DNA from: Candidatus Lustribacter telmatis
GTDB taxonomy: Bacteria > Vulcanimicrobiota > Vulcanimicrobiia > Vulcanimicrobiales > Vulcanimicrobiaceae
DNA length: 64,000 nucleotides
Assembly (NCBI GenBank): GCA_003164045.1
Contig: PLRU01000073.1
Location: 143,474 to 207,473 of the forward strand
Direction: 5' to 3'
This document shows positions 49,524-59,228 of this stretch, in pieces. Positions within the stretch are counted from its first letter, which is position 1. Each line of letters opens with the position of its first letter. A program made the position numbers and the translations under genes. A model generated the notes under the pieces. The model was not told where the DNA came from. It made no database searches and worked only from the letters and a program-made list of their open reading frames with translations.

Positions 49524-51575
49524 TTGTCACTCGTTCTCGCGCTGGATATCGGCGGCACGTTTACCGACTTGGTTGCCTTCGATCTGGCAACCGGTGAGAT
49601 CCATCAAGCCAAGAGCTCGACCACGCCGTACGATCTAGCGGTCGGCATTCGCGAAACGCTGGCTAAGAGCGGTTTGCCGATGGATACCGCCGAGACGTTC
49701 ATCCACGGCTCGACCGTCGCCATCAACACGGCGATCGAACGCACGGGGGCGCGCACCGCCCTCGTCGTCACCGAGGGCATGCGCGACGTCTACAAGATCG
49801 GGCGCGGCAGCCGTCCCGAAGCATACAACCTCTTCTTCAAACGGCCGGAACCCTACGTTCCGCGCCATCGCACGCTCGAGATCGTCGAACGCCTCAACGC
49901 CGACGGCGACGTCGTCACCGTGCTCGATCGCGCAAACGCCACGGGCGTCGCGCAGCGGCTCAACACCGACGACATCGAATCGGTCGCGGTCGTGTTCTTG
50001 CACTCGTGGGCGAACCCCGAACACGAAGCCGCAGTCGGCGCGATCATTGCCAAAGAAGCACCGGGCCTCTACCGTTCGCTCTCGCACGAGATCTTACGCG
50101 AATACCGCGAGTACGAGCGCATGTCGACGACCGTGCTCAACGCCTACGTCGGCCCGCGCGTCAAGCGCTACTTGGGCGATCTGGAAAACTTGCTCGGCGA
50201 GTTCGGCTTTACCGGCCGGCTCTTGATCATGCAGTCCAACGGCGGCACGATGACGCCCGATACGGCGAAGCGCGTGCCGGTGAACATGATGGAGTCGGGG
50301 CCCGTCGGCGGCATCATCGCCGCCGCGGAGATCAGCGGCAATCTCGGTTACAAGAACGTGCTCGCGTTCGACATGGGCGGCACGACGGCCAAAGTCAGCC
50401 TCGTGCAAAACAGCGAACCCTCGATCGCGCAGGGCTACTACATCGGCGGTCTCGCCAGCGGTCATCCCGTGATGCTGCCGGTGGTCGACATCATCGAAGT
50501 CGGCACCGGCGGCGGAAGCATCGCCTGGATCGACGAAGTCGGCGCACTCAAAGTCGGCCCGCGCAGCGCGGGCGGTCACCCGGGCCCGGTTTGCTACGGA
50601 CAAGGCGGCACCGCGCCCACGGTGACCGATGCGAACGTCATTCTCGGCCGCTTGAGCCCGAGCCGGTTTCTCGGCGGCGAGATGCCGCTCGACGTCGAGG
50701 GCGCGCGCGCAGCGATTCGCACGACGATTGCGGCGCCGCTCGGTCTTACGGTCGAAGCCGCCGCGCTCGGCATCATCAAAATTGCCGTGGCGGAAATGTC
50801 GCTTGCAGTGCGCGGCGTCTCGGTCGAGCGCGGTTACGATCCGCGCGACTTCGCGATGGTCGGTTTCGGCGGCGCGGGCCCGCTGCACTCGGCGGAGATC
50901 GCGCGCGAGCTGCACATTCCCACGCTGATCATCCCGCGGGTTCCCGGGCACTTCTCGGCGCTCGGCATGCTGATGTCGGACCTGCGCCACGACTACGTGC
51001 GCACGTACTACAAGTCGCTGGCAGATTCGGACTTCGGCGAAATCCGCCGCATCTTGGCCGGCATGATCGGCGAAGCGCGCGAACTGCTGCTCAGCGAAGG
51101 CACCGCCGCCGATGCGATGACGTTCCAGCGCTTCCTCGATATCCGCTACGTCGGTCAGGAATTTCCGATCCAAACGCCGATCGACGAAGCGACGATTGCG
51201 AGCGGCGATGCCGAGCGCATCCGCGCGGCCTTCGATGAAATCCACGATCGGCGTTTCGGCCACAAAGCAACGGCCGAAGCGGTCGAGATCGTGAACATCC
51301 GCCTGACCGCAACCGGCAAGCGCGAACGCTCGCGCTTTCCGGAACTGCCGCCGGCCACCACCGACGCGCTGATCGCGCACCGGCACGTGATCTTCGACGA
51401 TTCGCTCGAAGGCATCGAGTGTCCGATCTACGATCGCGAACGTCTCGGACCCGGTGCGCGCGTGAGCGGGCCGGCGGTCATTCAAGAATACGCATCGACC
51501 ACCGTCCTCTTCCCGGGCGATGCGATGCAGGTCGCACCCAGCGGCGAAATGATCGTCACGATCGGAGCAGCATAA
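49524..51575 (+). CDS. hyuA: Hydantoinase/oxoprolinase subunit A (HyuA)
   Basis: A 683-residue ATP-dependent amidase subunit. The N-terminal ASKHA-type phosphate loop is LALDIGGTFTDLVAFD. The second ATP motif is VLAFDMGGTTAKVSLV, and GTGGGSIAWID and GFGGAGPLHSAEIA are strongly conserved in HyuA/oxoprolinase A. It works with HyuB to open a lactam or hydantoin ring, or in related carboxylases. The start is a TTG at 49524 behind an AGGAG site. It overlaps hyuB by one base. Confidence 0.92.
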   Translation: MSLVLALDIGGTFTDLVAFDLATGEIHQAKSSTTPYDLAVGIRETLAKSGLPMDTAETFIHGSTVAINTAIERTGARTALVVTEGMRDVYKIGRGSRPEAYNLFFKRPEPYVPRHRTLEIVERLNADGDVVTVLDRANATGVAQRLNTDDIESVAVVFLHSWANPEHEAAVGAIIAKEAPGLYRSLSHEILREYREYERMSTTVLNAYVGPRVKRYLGDLENLLGEFGFTGRLLIMQSNGGTMTPDTAKRVPVNMMESGPVGGIIAAAEISGNLGYKNVLAFDMGGTTAKVSLVQNSEPSIAQGYYIGGLASGHPVMLPVVDIIEVGTGGGSIAWIDEVGALKVGPRSAGGHPGPVCYGQGGTAPTVTDANVILGRLSPSRFLGGEMPLDVEGARAAIRTTIAAPLGLTVEAAALGIIKIAVAEMSLAVRGVSVERGYDPRDFAMVGFGGAGPLHSAEIARELHIPTLIIPRVPGHFSALGMLMSDLRHDYVRTYYKSLADSDFGEIRRILAGMIGEARELLLSEGTAADAMTFQRFLDIRYVGQEFPIQTPIDEATIASGDAERIRAAFDEIHDRRFGHKATAEAVEIVNIRLTATGKRERSRFPELPPATTDALIAHRHVIFDDSLEGIECPIYDRERLGPGARVSGPAVIQEYASTTVLFPGDAMQVAPSGEMIVTIGAA

Positions 51576-53329
51576 TGGCCGTCACCGAAAAGCCCCGGCT
51601 CGATCCGGTCACCCTCGAAGTACTGCGCAGCGCGCTGCCGGCAATTGCCGACGAGATGTCGGTCGATCTGCAGCGCACATCGTACAACATGATGATCTAC
51701 GAAGTGCGCGACTACTGCTGCGCAATTCTCGATGTCGAGGGCCGGCTGCTCTCGCAGAACATCGGCGGCGTGTCGCACTTCGTCGCCGACCTGGGCGTGG
51801 TGATCAAAGACGTCGTTGCGCGCTACGGCATCGACGGCTTCGCACCGGGCGACGTCATCATCAGCAACCACCAGCGCGTGGCCGGTCAGCATCTCAACAA
51901 CATCTGCATCCATACGCCGTTCTTTTTCGAAGGCAAGCTGACGGCGTTCGCCATCGTGCGCGCGCACTGGGTCGACGTCGGCGGGATGAGCACCGGCTTT
52001 GGCGCCAGCACGTCGGTCGCAGATCCATGGCAAGAAGGCTTGCAGTTCGATCAGATCAAGATTTACGAAGGCGGCAAGCCGGACGAGAAAATGTTGCGGA
52101 TGATCTCCGATAACATCCGCTATCCCGAATCGTCGATGGGCGATCTGCGTTCGCAAATGGCCGCGTGCACGCTGGCCGAACGCCGGCTCGAAGAGCTTTA
52201 TTCGCGCTACGGCAGCGAAACGATCGGCCTCGCGATCGAGCGCATCTTCGATGATGCCGAGCGCAAGTGCCGCCTGATCGTCGAACAGATTCCCGACGGC
52301 TCCTATCACGCCGAAGCGTATCTCGATGACGACGGCGTCGAAAAGGACGTGCGCGTGCCGATCGTCGTTGACGTGACCGTGAAGGGCAGCGATCTCACGA
52401 TCGACTTCACCAAAGGCTCGATGCAGCGGCGCGGTGCGATCAACGGCCGCACGCTTGCCGGCGCGTACATCGCCTATAAAGGCCTGACCGGCGCGCTCGA
52501 ACCGGTGAACGAAGGGTCGTTCCGCGCGCTCAAGGTGCTCATTCAAGAAGGCAACCTCATGATGGCAACGTTCCCGGCGCCGATGGCGGCGTGGAGCCGC
52601 ATGCTGCCGACGGTCGTCGATACGATCCTCACCGCGCTCGCCGACGCGATTCCGGATCGCATTCCCGCCGCGCACATGGGCACGCTCGGGGGCGCGCTCG
52701 CATTCTTCGGCCGCGATCCGGTCAAGGGCCGCAACTTCGTCCTGCAGACGATCGAGGGCGGCGGCTGGGGCGGCCGGCCGTGGGAAGACGGCGAGTCGGC
52801 TTCGGTCTCAGTGTGTCAAGGCGACGTGCGCAACGCGCCGGTCGAAACGATCGAACTCAAGACGCCGGTGCTCGTCAAACGACGTTCCCTGCGCGAAGGT
52901 TCGGGCGGCGCGGGCACGTTCCGCGGCGGCCTCGGCATCACGACCACGATCGAAAGCATGGCCGAAGGCCGCTGGTCGTCGAGTCAGCAAGGGCGCTCCG
53001 CGCTCGCGCCGTGGGGCATTCGCGGCGGCGGTTCGGCGCAAGTCGGCGAGGCCTACGTCAAGGCGGCCGGCGACGCCGATTTCCATCGCGAAGATCCATA
53101 CCGCAAACTGCTCGCGCCGGGCAGCAGCGTCACGATCATGACGGCCGGCGGCGGCGGGTGGGGCGATCCGCTCAACCGCGAACCGCTGCGCGTGCGCATG
53201 GACGTGATCGAGGAATACGTCTCGCGCGAGGATGCGCGCGATGTGTACGGCGTCGTGCTCGACGCGGAGAAAAACGTGGACGAAGAGGCGACGCTGAAGC
53301 TGCGCGCCCAGCGCCGCGCCGCAAAGTGA
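51575..53329 (+). CDS. hyuB: Hydantoinase/oxoprolinase subunit B (HyuB)
   Basis: A 584-residue HyuB/oxoprolinase-B protein. LDPVTLEVLRSALPAIADEM opens it. QNIGGVSHFVADLGVVIKD, GDVIISNHQRVAGQHLNNIC and the C-terminal EGGGWGGRPWEDGESAS and GGGGWGDPLNREP stretches are standard. Partner of HyuA, translated from an overlapping start. The substrate of this pair (hydantoin, N-methylhydantoin, oxoproline or another lactam) cannot be told from sequence. Confidence 0.93.
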   Translation: MAVTEKPRLDPVTLEVLRSALPAIADEMSVDLQRTSYNMMIYEVRDYCCAILDVEGRLLSQNIGGVSHFVADLGVVIKDVVARYGIDGFAPGDVIISNHQRVAGQHLNNICIHTPFFFEGKLTAFAIVRAHWVDVGGMSTGFGASTSVADPWQEGLQFDQIKIYEGGKPDEKMLRMISDNIRYPESSMGDLRSQMAACTLAERRLEELYSRYGSETIGLAIERIFDDAERKCRLIVEQIPDGSYHAEAYLDDDGVEKDVRVPIVVDVTVKGSDLTIDFTKGSMQRRGAINGRTLAGAYIAYKGLTGALEPVNEGSFRALKVLIQEGNLMMATFPAPMAAWSRMLPTVVDTILTALADAIPDRIPAAHMGTLGGALAFFGRDPVKGRNFVLQTIEGGGWGGRPWEDGESASVSVCQGDVRNAPVETIELKTPVLVKRRSLREGSGGAGTFRGGLGITTTIESMAEGRWSSSQQGRSALAPWGIRGGGSAQVGEAYVKAAGDADFHREDPYRKLLAPGSSVTIMTAGGGGWGDPLNREPLRVRMDVIEEYVSREDARDVYGVVLDAEKNVDEEATLKLRAQRRAAK

Positions 53330-54573
53330 CCGCGCCCGGCGCGCCGTTCCGCGACCTCGCCGAAATCACCGTCGCGTCGGACACGCGCGACGTTCTCTCA
53401 CACGCAACGAAACAATCGGAAGAGCTCGAAGACTACTTCCTCGTCGACATCGACGCCCACGTACAGGAACTGCAGTTCTGGCCGGAAGTGCTGAGCCTGC
53501 TCGATAGCGACTACTACAAGCAGCTCGGCAACTCGTTCGCGGAGATTCGCGGCGTCGGTAACGGTCTGCTCAACACGCAGCCCGGGATGACGTTTCAAGA
53601 CATGGGCGGCCGCATTCCCCATCAGGCCGGCGCGCGCGAGAAACTCGACGGGAGCGCGAGTCACAAGTTCGTGGAGTTGGCACGGCGCGCGATGGATGCG
53701 CTCGGCGTCGACTACCAGATCGTCTTTCCGACCGCGATGCTCACGCTCGGCATGCATCCGGTCGACGAGATCGAGGCGGAACTGAGCAAAGCCTACAACC
53801 GCTGGATGTGCGAGCGCATCCTACCGCAGGACCCGCGCGTCAAAGGCCTGCTCTATCTACCGTTCAACACGCCCGAAGCCTGCGAAGAACTCGTCGAGAA
53901 ATATGCCGGCGATCCCAACGTGATCGGCTTCTCCGTGTGCTCGACGCGCAACAAGCCCGTGCACCACAACTCCTACATGCGGCTCTACCGGATGATCGAG
54001 GAGACGGGCAAACCGCTGGCGTTCCACAGCGGCTTCAACTGGAGCGATCCGTCGTTCTTACAGCTCAACCGCTTCATATCGATGCACTCGATCTCGTTCG
54101 TGCATTACAGCCTAATCCACATGACGAACTGGATCATCAACGCGCTGCCCGAGCGCTTTCCGAAACTCAAGCTGGTGTGGGTCGAGAGCGGGCTGGCCTG
54201 GATCCCGTTTCTCATGCAGCGCCTCGATCACGAGTATCTCATGCGCACGAGCGAAGCGCCGGGCCTCAAAAAATTACCGAGCGAGTACATGGCCGACATG
54301 TTCTACACCTCGCAGCCGCTCGAGCGCGGTAACCTCAAACTCTTGCAGTCGACGTTCGAGGCGATGAAGGCCGAGACGCAGCTCCTCTATGCCTCCGACT
54401 GGCCGCATTGGGATTTCGACACGCCGTCGTCGATCACGACGATCCCGTTTCTGAACGAACAGACGAAACGGAACATCCTCGGCTTGAACGCCGCCCGCGT
54501 GTTCAACCTCGAAGTAAAACGCATGCGCCCCAGCGCCCGCGACGTGCTGGCCGCCCGGCCGGGAGTTTCGTAA
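53326..54573 (+). CDS. Amidohydrolase family 2 protein
   Basis: A 415-residue TIM-barrel amidohydrolase. The first site is FLVDIDAHVQELQFW, where the usual HxH is reduced to D-A-H. The His in KPLAFHSGFNWSD, SFVHYSLIHMTNW, the Glu in LVWVESGLAWIPF and the Asp in LLYASDWPHWDFD complete the family pattern of ring decarboxylases/hydratases. The GTG start overlaps the hyuB stop (GTGA). It is a different subgroup from the gene at 45252. It may act on the ring-opened product of HyuAB. Confidence 0.85.
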   Translation: MTAPGAPFRDLAEITVASDTRDVLSHATKQSEELEDYFLVDIDAHVQELQFWPEVLSLLDSDYYKQLGNSFAEIRGVGNGLLNTQPGMTFQDMGGRIPHQAGAREKLDGSASHKFVELARRAMDALGVDYQIVFPTAMLTLGMHPVDEIEAELSKAYNRWMCERILPQDPRVKGLLYLPFNTPEACEELVEKYAGDPNVIGFSVCSTRNKPVHHNSYMRLYRMIEETGKPLAFHSGFNWSDPSFLQLNRFISMHSISFVHYSLIHMTNWIINALPERFPKLKLVWVESGLAWIPFLMQRLDHEYLMRTSEAPGLKKLPSEYMADMFYTSQPLERGNLKLLQSTFEAMKAETQLLYASDWPHWDFDTPSSITTIPFLNEQTKRNILGLNAARVFNLEVKRMRPSARDVLAARPGVS

Positions 54574-54851
54574 TGATCGCACCGAACGCAACCTTGGGCG
54601 CCGACTTTGTCGCGGCCGCCGATGCGGCGCTTGCCGGCGGCAACCTCGATTCGGTCCCGTTCGCTGATATCGAGCGCGTCCTGACCGCCGCGATGCGCGT
54701 CTACGCGGCAAAAGTCGACGGCGCCGAGACGTTCCCGCCGCCGATCACTGCTGCTCAAACGACCGCAACCGATGTCGTCGTAACCGTGAGCGAGATGGTC
54801 AAAGCCGCGGGCCTCAACTTGTTCGATCTATCCATGTGGTTCCGGAGGTAG
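54573..54851 (+). CDS. Small protein between amidohydrolase and Rieske protein
   Basis: A 92-residue soluble protein, ATG overlapping the amidohydrolase stop by one base. It begins IAPNATLGADFVAAADAALA. The body is Ala-rich and helical (DIERVLTAAMRVYAAKVDGA), ending in FDLSMWFRR. No family was recognised. The tight overlap and its neighbour 5 bp away suggest a subunit of the amidohydrolase or of the Rieske enzyme. Confidence 0.7.
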   Translation: MIAPNATLGADFVAAADAALAGGNLDSVPFADIERVLTAAMRVYAAKVDGAETFPPPITAAQTTATDVVVTVSEMVKAAGLNLFDLSMWFRR

Positions 54852-54855
54852 ACGC

Positions 54856-55272
54856 GTGCGCGAAATCGATCTCGGTCCCGCGGCGGCGTTCGACGATCCG
54901 GGCCGCCGGCTCGTCGACGTCGATGGCACCGAATTCGCGGTGTTCCATCTGCGCGGCGAATTCAGCGCGTTCGAAAACGTGTGCACGCACATGGGCGGCC
55001 CGGCCTGTCAGGGCAAGATTTTGCCGCGCGTCGAGGAGCCGATCCGCGCCGACGGCACCAGCGGCGGCATGCAGTTCTCCGAGACATCGTACAACGTCGC
55101 GTGTCCATGGCACGGCTTTGAGTACGACATCCGCACCGGCATCCACGTCGGTTATCCGCGTTTCCGCTTGCGCTCGACGCCGGTGCGCGTACTCGACGGT
55201 AACGTGCTCGTGACGATTCCGGAGCGGATCCCCGTGCCGCCCGTCACGCAATTCCAAATGGGCGGCGCTTGA
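54856..55272 (+). CDS. Rieske [2Fe-2S] protein
   Basis: A 138-residue Rieske protein. The cluster ligands are CTHMGGP (Cys and His) and CPWHGFEYD (Cys and His), about 40 residues apart, longer than the usual 17-20 because of an inserted loop (QGKILPRVEEPIRADGTSGG). It ends after the small domain, so it is a ferredoxin-type component and not an oxygenase alpha subunit. It would carry electrons to a partner enzyme of this cluster. GTG start at 54856. Confidence 0.9.
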   Translation: MREIDLGPAAAFDDPGRRLVDVDGTEFAVFHLRGEFSAFENVCTHMGGPACQGKILPRVEEPIRADGTSGGMQFSETSYNVACPWHGFEYDIRTGIHVGYPRFRLRSTPVRVLDGNVLVTIPERIPVPPVTQFQMGGA

Positions 55273-55274
55273 CC

Positions 55275-56216
55275 GTGAAACGTTCCGCATTCGTCGCCTC
55301 CACGGCGGCATTTTCGGCCGCACTGCCGCTGCACGGGGCACTCGCGCAAGTGGTGGGGCCGCTCAAACTCGGCGCACTGCCGGCCAACGTCGCGGCCGCG
55401 GCGATGTTTGGCATCGACGGCGGGTTCTTCAAGAAAAACGGCCTCGACGTCGACGTGCAGTACTTCAACAACGGCGCGACGATCACGAGCGCGATCCTGG
55501 CCGGCTCGCTCGATATTGGTTTGGTCGACATCATCTCGGTCGCGAGCGCGCACGTACATAACTTGCCGGTCATCTATCTGGCGCCCGCGATGATCAATTC
55601 GGAGAAAATTCCGACCTACGGCATCATCGTGCGCGGCGATTCGACGATCCGCGAGCCGAAGGACCTCACCGGAAAGATCGTGGCGGTGAACGGCCTCAAG
55701 AACGTCAGTCAAATTCCGATTGCCGCCTGGATCGACAAGAACGGCGGCGATTCGACCGCGGTCAAATGGGTCGAAATCGGCATCCCCATCATGGGCGCCA
55801 CGCTCGAGCGCGGAACGGTGGATGCGATCTCCCCGAGCGAACCCTTCTTCTCCGAAGCGCTCAAGTCGGGCGCGAACCGTCCGATCTTCATGAGCCACAA
55901 CGCCGTCGCACCGGCGTACTTGCTGAGCGGCTGGGTAACGACGCGCGATTGGATTGCGAAAAACCCCGACCTCGCCAAGCGCTTCAGCGCGGCGATTCGC
56001 GAGATCAACGACTGGACCAACAAAAACCCCGGCCCGTCGGCCGTGATCCTCTCGAAGTACACCAAAGTGCCCGTTGCCGACATCGAGCACATGCATCGCG
56101 GCGCGTTTCCGACCACGTTCGACCTTGGACTCGTGCAGCCGATCATCGACGCGGCCGTGAAGTACGGCGTGTTTCCCACCGGCTTCCCGGCCGCGGAGAT
56201 CGTCTACAAACCATGA
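55275..56216 (+). CDS. NMT1/SsuA-like solute-binding protein
   Basis: A 313-residue exported binding protein. The signal (KRSAFVASTAAFSAALPLHG) ends near GALA. The core has GIDGGFFKKNGLDVDVQYF, ITSAILAGSLDIGLVDIISV and LTGKIVAVNGLKNVSQI. It is one of six such proteins in the cluster and is closest in layout to the next gene. A GTG at 55275 is taken as start; its stop overlaps the next ATG by 4 bp. Ligand unknown. Confidence 0.87.
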   Translation: MKRSAFVASTAAFSAALPLHGALAQVVGPLKLGALPANVAAAAMFGIDGGFFKKNGLDVDVQYFNNGATITSAILAGSLDIGLVDIISVASAHVHNLPVIYLAPAMINSEKIPTYGIIVRGDSTIREPKDLTGKIVAVNGLKNVSQIPIAAWIDKNGGDSTAVKWVEIGIPIMGATLERGTVDAISPSEPFFSEALKSGANRPIFMSHNAVAPAYLLSGWVTTRDWIAKNPDLAKRFSAAIREINDWTNKNPGPSAVILSKYTKVPVADIEHMHRGAFPTTFDLGLVQPIIDAAVKYGVFPTGFPAAEIVYKP

Positions 56217-57151
56217 AGCGCTCCACCGCCCTCCAAGGGCTCGTCGCAATCGGTGCGCTTGCGAGCGGCCCCGCTGCGTTCGCACAGAGCGTGCCGGTGC
56301 TGCGCGTCGGTGCGTCACCGTCCGATGCGTTCGCCGAGGGGATCTACGCGCAAGGCGCCGGCTTCTTCAAAGACGCCGGGCTTAACGTCGAGTTGGTGTC
56401 GCTGGCAAATTCGGGCTCGCTCGGTGCGGGCGTCGCCGGCGGTACGATCGACATTGGCCTCGGCAACGTGATCGCCATTGCGAACGCGCGTGCGCAAGGA
56501 CTGCCGTTTTCCGTCATCGCGCCGAGCGCGCTATACACGGCCAAAGCGCCGGCAACGGTGGTGATCACCGGCAAGACCTCGTCCCTCAACGGCCCCAAGG
56601 ATCTCGAGGGGAAGACGATCGCCACGATCGAGGTGCGCGGGACGCAGCAGGCGTCGATCCGCCAGTGGATGACGAAGAGCGGCGCCGACCCGAGCAACGT
56701 GAAGTTCGTCGAGATGCCGTTCTCGACGATGGGTGCGATGGTCAACGCCGGCCGCGTCGATGCGGCGATGATCGGCGAGCCCGCACTCACGGCGACGAAG
56801 CCGCTCGTCCGCGTCATCGGCAACCCCTACGAAGCGGTCGCACCGGAATGGTACCTCAACGTGTGGTTTGCGAACGCCGACTGGATTGGGAAAAATCGCG
56901 CCACGGTGCGAACCTTTGTCGCGGTGATGGCCAAAACAGCGCCATGGGCAAACACGCATCACGCCGAAACCGGCGCGATGCTGCAGAAGTTCTTACCGCT
57001 CGCGGATGACGTCGTTGCAAAGATGACGCGCGCGCAATACGGCCTCAAACTCGGGACGCAATATATGCAGCCGATCCTCGATACGGCCGTGAAGTACGGC
57101 ATCATCAAGGAGCCGGTCGACGCGAAAACCCTGATCTTCCAGGATCTCTAA
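56213..57151 (+). CDS. NMT1/SsuA-like solute-binding protein
   Basis: A 312-residue exported binding protein with a signal (KRSTALQGLVAIGALASGPA, cleavage near AFA). GAGFFKDAGLNVELVSLANS, GVAGGTIDIGLGNVIAIANA and LEGKTIATIEVRGTQQAS are the family segments. It is a tandem paralogue of the previous gene, overlapping by 4 bp. No transporter genes accompany the pair. Confidence 0.87.
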   Translation: MKRSTALQGLVAIGALASGPAAFAQSVPVLRVGASPSDAFAEGIYAQGAGFFKDAGLNVELVSLANSGSLGAGVAGGTIDIGLGNVIAIANARAQGLPFSVIAPSALYTAKAPATVVITGKTSSLNGPKDLEGKTIATIEVRGTQQASIRQWMTKSGADPSNVKFVEMPFSTMGAMVNAGRVDAAMIGEPALTATKPLVRVIGNPYEAVAPEWYLNVWFANADWIGKNRATVRTFVAVMAKTAPWANTHHAETGAMLQKFLPLADDVVAKMTRAQYGLKLGTQYMQPILDTAVKYGIIKEPVDAKTLIFQDL

Positions 57152-57152
57152 C

Positions 57153-58844
57153 ATGCTCGGACCACTCGAATGGGGCAGCGACGGCGTTGCAGCCGTGTTG
57201 CGCGACCTCAACATCCCTTATATCACGATCAACCCCGGCGCAAGTTATCGCGGCTTGCACGACAGCATCGTCAACTATCTGGGTGACTCGCAACCGGAAA
57301 TGCTGCTGTGCCTGCATGAAGACCACGTCGTGTCCATCGCGCACGGCTACGCAAAGGTCACCGGCACGCCGCTCTTCGCGGCGGTCCACAGCAACGTGGG
57401 CCTCATGCACGCGTCGATGGGCATCTTCAACGCCTGGTGCGACCGCGTGCCGATGATCGTGCTCGGCGCGCACGGCCCGGCCGACGCGGCGAAGCGCCGG
57501 CCCTGGATCGAATGGATCCACACCGTGTCCGACTTGGGCGCGATCGTGCGGCCTTACACGAAGTGGGACGACCATCCGGCGAGCGTGCCGGCGGCCGCGG
57601 AGTCGCTGCTGCGGGCAAATCAGATCGCGCGCACCGTCCCGCGCGGGCCGGTGTTCGTCTCGTTCGACATGTCGCTCCAAGAGGAGCCGCTCGACCCATC
57701 GACCGTCTTGCCGAAGGCGAGCGATTTCGCGCTGCCCTCGACCGTGCGCCCGAGCGCGCACGACGTCGAGCGAATCGCCCAATTGCTGGCGGGAGCGAAA
57801 CATCCGGCAATCGTGGTGGGGCGCGTTTCCCGCGATCTCGACCGTTGGAACGAACGCGTTGCGCTAGCCGAACGTCTCGGTGCAGCCGTGTTTACCGACC
57901 GCCGCATCGCCGCGGCGTTTCCCACAGATCACGCGCTGCACATCGGGACGCTGCCTGCACTTGCGCCGCGCCTGCGCGACGCCGACGTGATCCTCGATCT
58001 CGACGCACTGGAACTTGCCGGCGCGCTGCGCACCGCGTGGGAAGGATCGCGCGTCGACGCGACCGTCATCGTGTGTTCGCCCGATCGCTATGTCCATGGC
58101 GGCTGGAGCAAAGACTATGAAGCGCTGCCGCCCGCAGCGATCGACGTACCGGTCGATCCCGACGAACTCGTTCCGCTGTTGCTCGAAGCCCTGCGCGATC
58201 GTCCCGTTGCCGCGGCGAAACGCGACGCGCTTTCGAAGGCCGCGCCGAAAGAGAGCGCGCCTGCGTCAGATGCGATCGATATGGTATCCGCGACAAAAGC
58301 GTTGCGTCGCGCACTCGGCGACGACGAAGCGTGCCTGATCCGCCTGCCGCTCGGCACGGATTACCGCCAGTTGGCCTTCCACCATCCGCTGGACTATCTC
58401 GGCGGCGACGGCGGCGGCGGCCTCGGCGCCGGCCCGGGCTTAGCCGTGGGCGCCGCGCTCGCGTTGCGCGGCACGACCCGCCTGCCCGTCGCGTTCCTGG
58501 GCGACGGCGACTATCTCATGGGCGTGACCGCGCTCTGGACGGCCGTGCGCCATAGCATCCCGCTGCTCGTGCTCATCGCGAACAATCGCTCGTACGGCAA
58601 CGACGTCGATCACCAAGCCAGCGTTGCGCGCGATCGCAGCCGGCCGGTGGAACGCAAGTGGATCGGACAGCGCATCGACGATCCGCCGCCCGACCTCGCC
58701 GCCCTCGCCCGCGCGCAAGGCGCGCAAGGCATCGGCCCCGTCACGTCGCTCGCGCTACTCGACGATGCCTTGCGCGACGCGATCCGCATCGTGCGCGAAG
58801 GCGGCGTCTGCGTCGTCGATATCGTCACCGCACCCAAACCCTAG
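57153..58844 (+). CDS. Thiamine-diphosphate-dependent enzyme (acetolactate-synthase-like)
   Basis: A 563-residue ThDP enzyme. The cofactor-activating Glu is in LLCLHEDHVVSIAHGYAKVT. The Mg/ThDP motif is LGDGDYLMGVTALWTAVRHS followed after about 26 residues by the NN of LVLIANNRSYG. The N-domain, central domain and C-domain have the usual order of the acetolactate synthase/benzoylformate decarboxylase group. It probably decarboxylates or condenses a 2-oxoacid formed in the pathway. The start is one base after the binding-protein stop. Confidence 0.9.
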   Translation: MLGPLEWGSDGVAAVLRDLNIPYITINPGASYRGLHDSIVNYLGDSQPEMLLCLHEDHVVSIAHGYAKVTGTPLFAAVHSNVGLMHASMGIFNAWCDRVPMIVLGAHGPADAAKRRPWIEWIHTVSDLGAIVRPYTKWDDHPASVPAAAESLLRANQIARTVPRGPVFVSFDMSLQEEPLDPSTVLPKASDFALPSTVRPSAHDVERIAQLLAGAKHPAIVVGRVSRDLDRWNERVALAERLGAAVFTDRRIAAAFPTDHALHIGTLPALAPRLRDADVILDLDALELAGALRTAWEGSRVDATVIVCSPDRYVHGGWSKDYEALPPAAIDVPVDPDELVPLLLEALRDRPVAAAKRDALSKAAPKESAPASDAIDMVSATKALRRALGDDEACLIRLPLGTDYRQLAFHHPLDYLGGDGGGGLGAGPGLAVGAALALRGTTRLPVAFLGDGDYLMGVTALWTAVRHSIPLLVLIANNRSYGNDVDHQASVARDRSRPVERKWIGQRIDDPPPDLAALARAQGAQGIGPVTSLALLDDALRDAIRIVREGGVCVVDIVTAPKP

Positions 58845-58859
58845 AAAGGCGCCGACCGC

Positions 58860-59228
58860 ATGGGCAAACCGAAACTTCGCCACCTCGCCCTCTTCGCCCG
58901 CGATCCGGCCAAGCTCGCGCAGTTCTACGTGGACGTGTTCGACATGACGATCATCCCCGATTCCGAATCGACCACCGCGCGACACGTCACCGACGGCTAC
59001 TTCACGCTGGCGATCCTGCCGCACCGCCTGCAAGGTTCGGCGGCGCACGGCCTCAATCACTTCGGCTTCGTCGTCGACGACATCGCCGAAATGTCGGCTA
59101 AGATGGAAAAACACGGCGTCGAGTCGCCGAAAGAACGCCCCGCCGATCGCCCGTTCGCGGAGTACCGCGCGGTCGATCCCGAAGGCAACTGGTTCGATCT
59201 AGCGGAGCACGAGGAACGCGCGGGTTAA
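58860..59228 (+). CDS. VOC-superfamily protein (glyoxalase/dioxygenase-like)
   Basis: A 122-residue VOC protein. LRHLALFARDPAKLAQFYVD is the first beta-alpha-beta module with the metal His, HGLNHFGFVVDDIAEMSAKM the second with another His, and RAVDPEGNWFDLAEHEE carries the late Glu. It could be a lyase, an epimerase or an extradiol-type enzyme. Last gene of the plus-strand cluster; its stop overlaps the convergent gene's stop. Confidence 0.87.
   Translation: MGKPKLRHLALFARDPAKLAQFYVDVFDMTIIPDSESTTARHVTDGYFTLAILPHRLQGSAAHGLNHFGFVVDDIAEMSAKMEKHGVESPKERPADRPFAEYRAVDPEGNWFDLAEHEERAG

Noticed and set aside
52591..53325. A long Arg-rich open frame inside hyuB leading into the amidohydrolase
   Set aside because: Upstream part is an out-of-frame shadow of hyuB. 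The real amidohydrolase starts at 53326.
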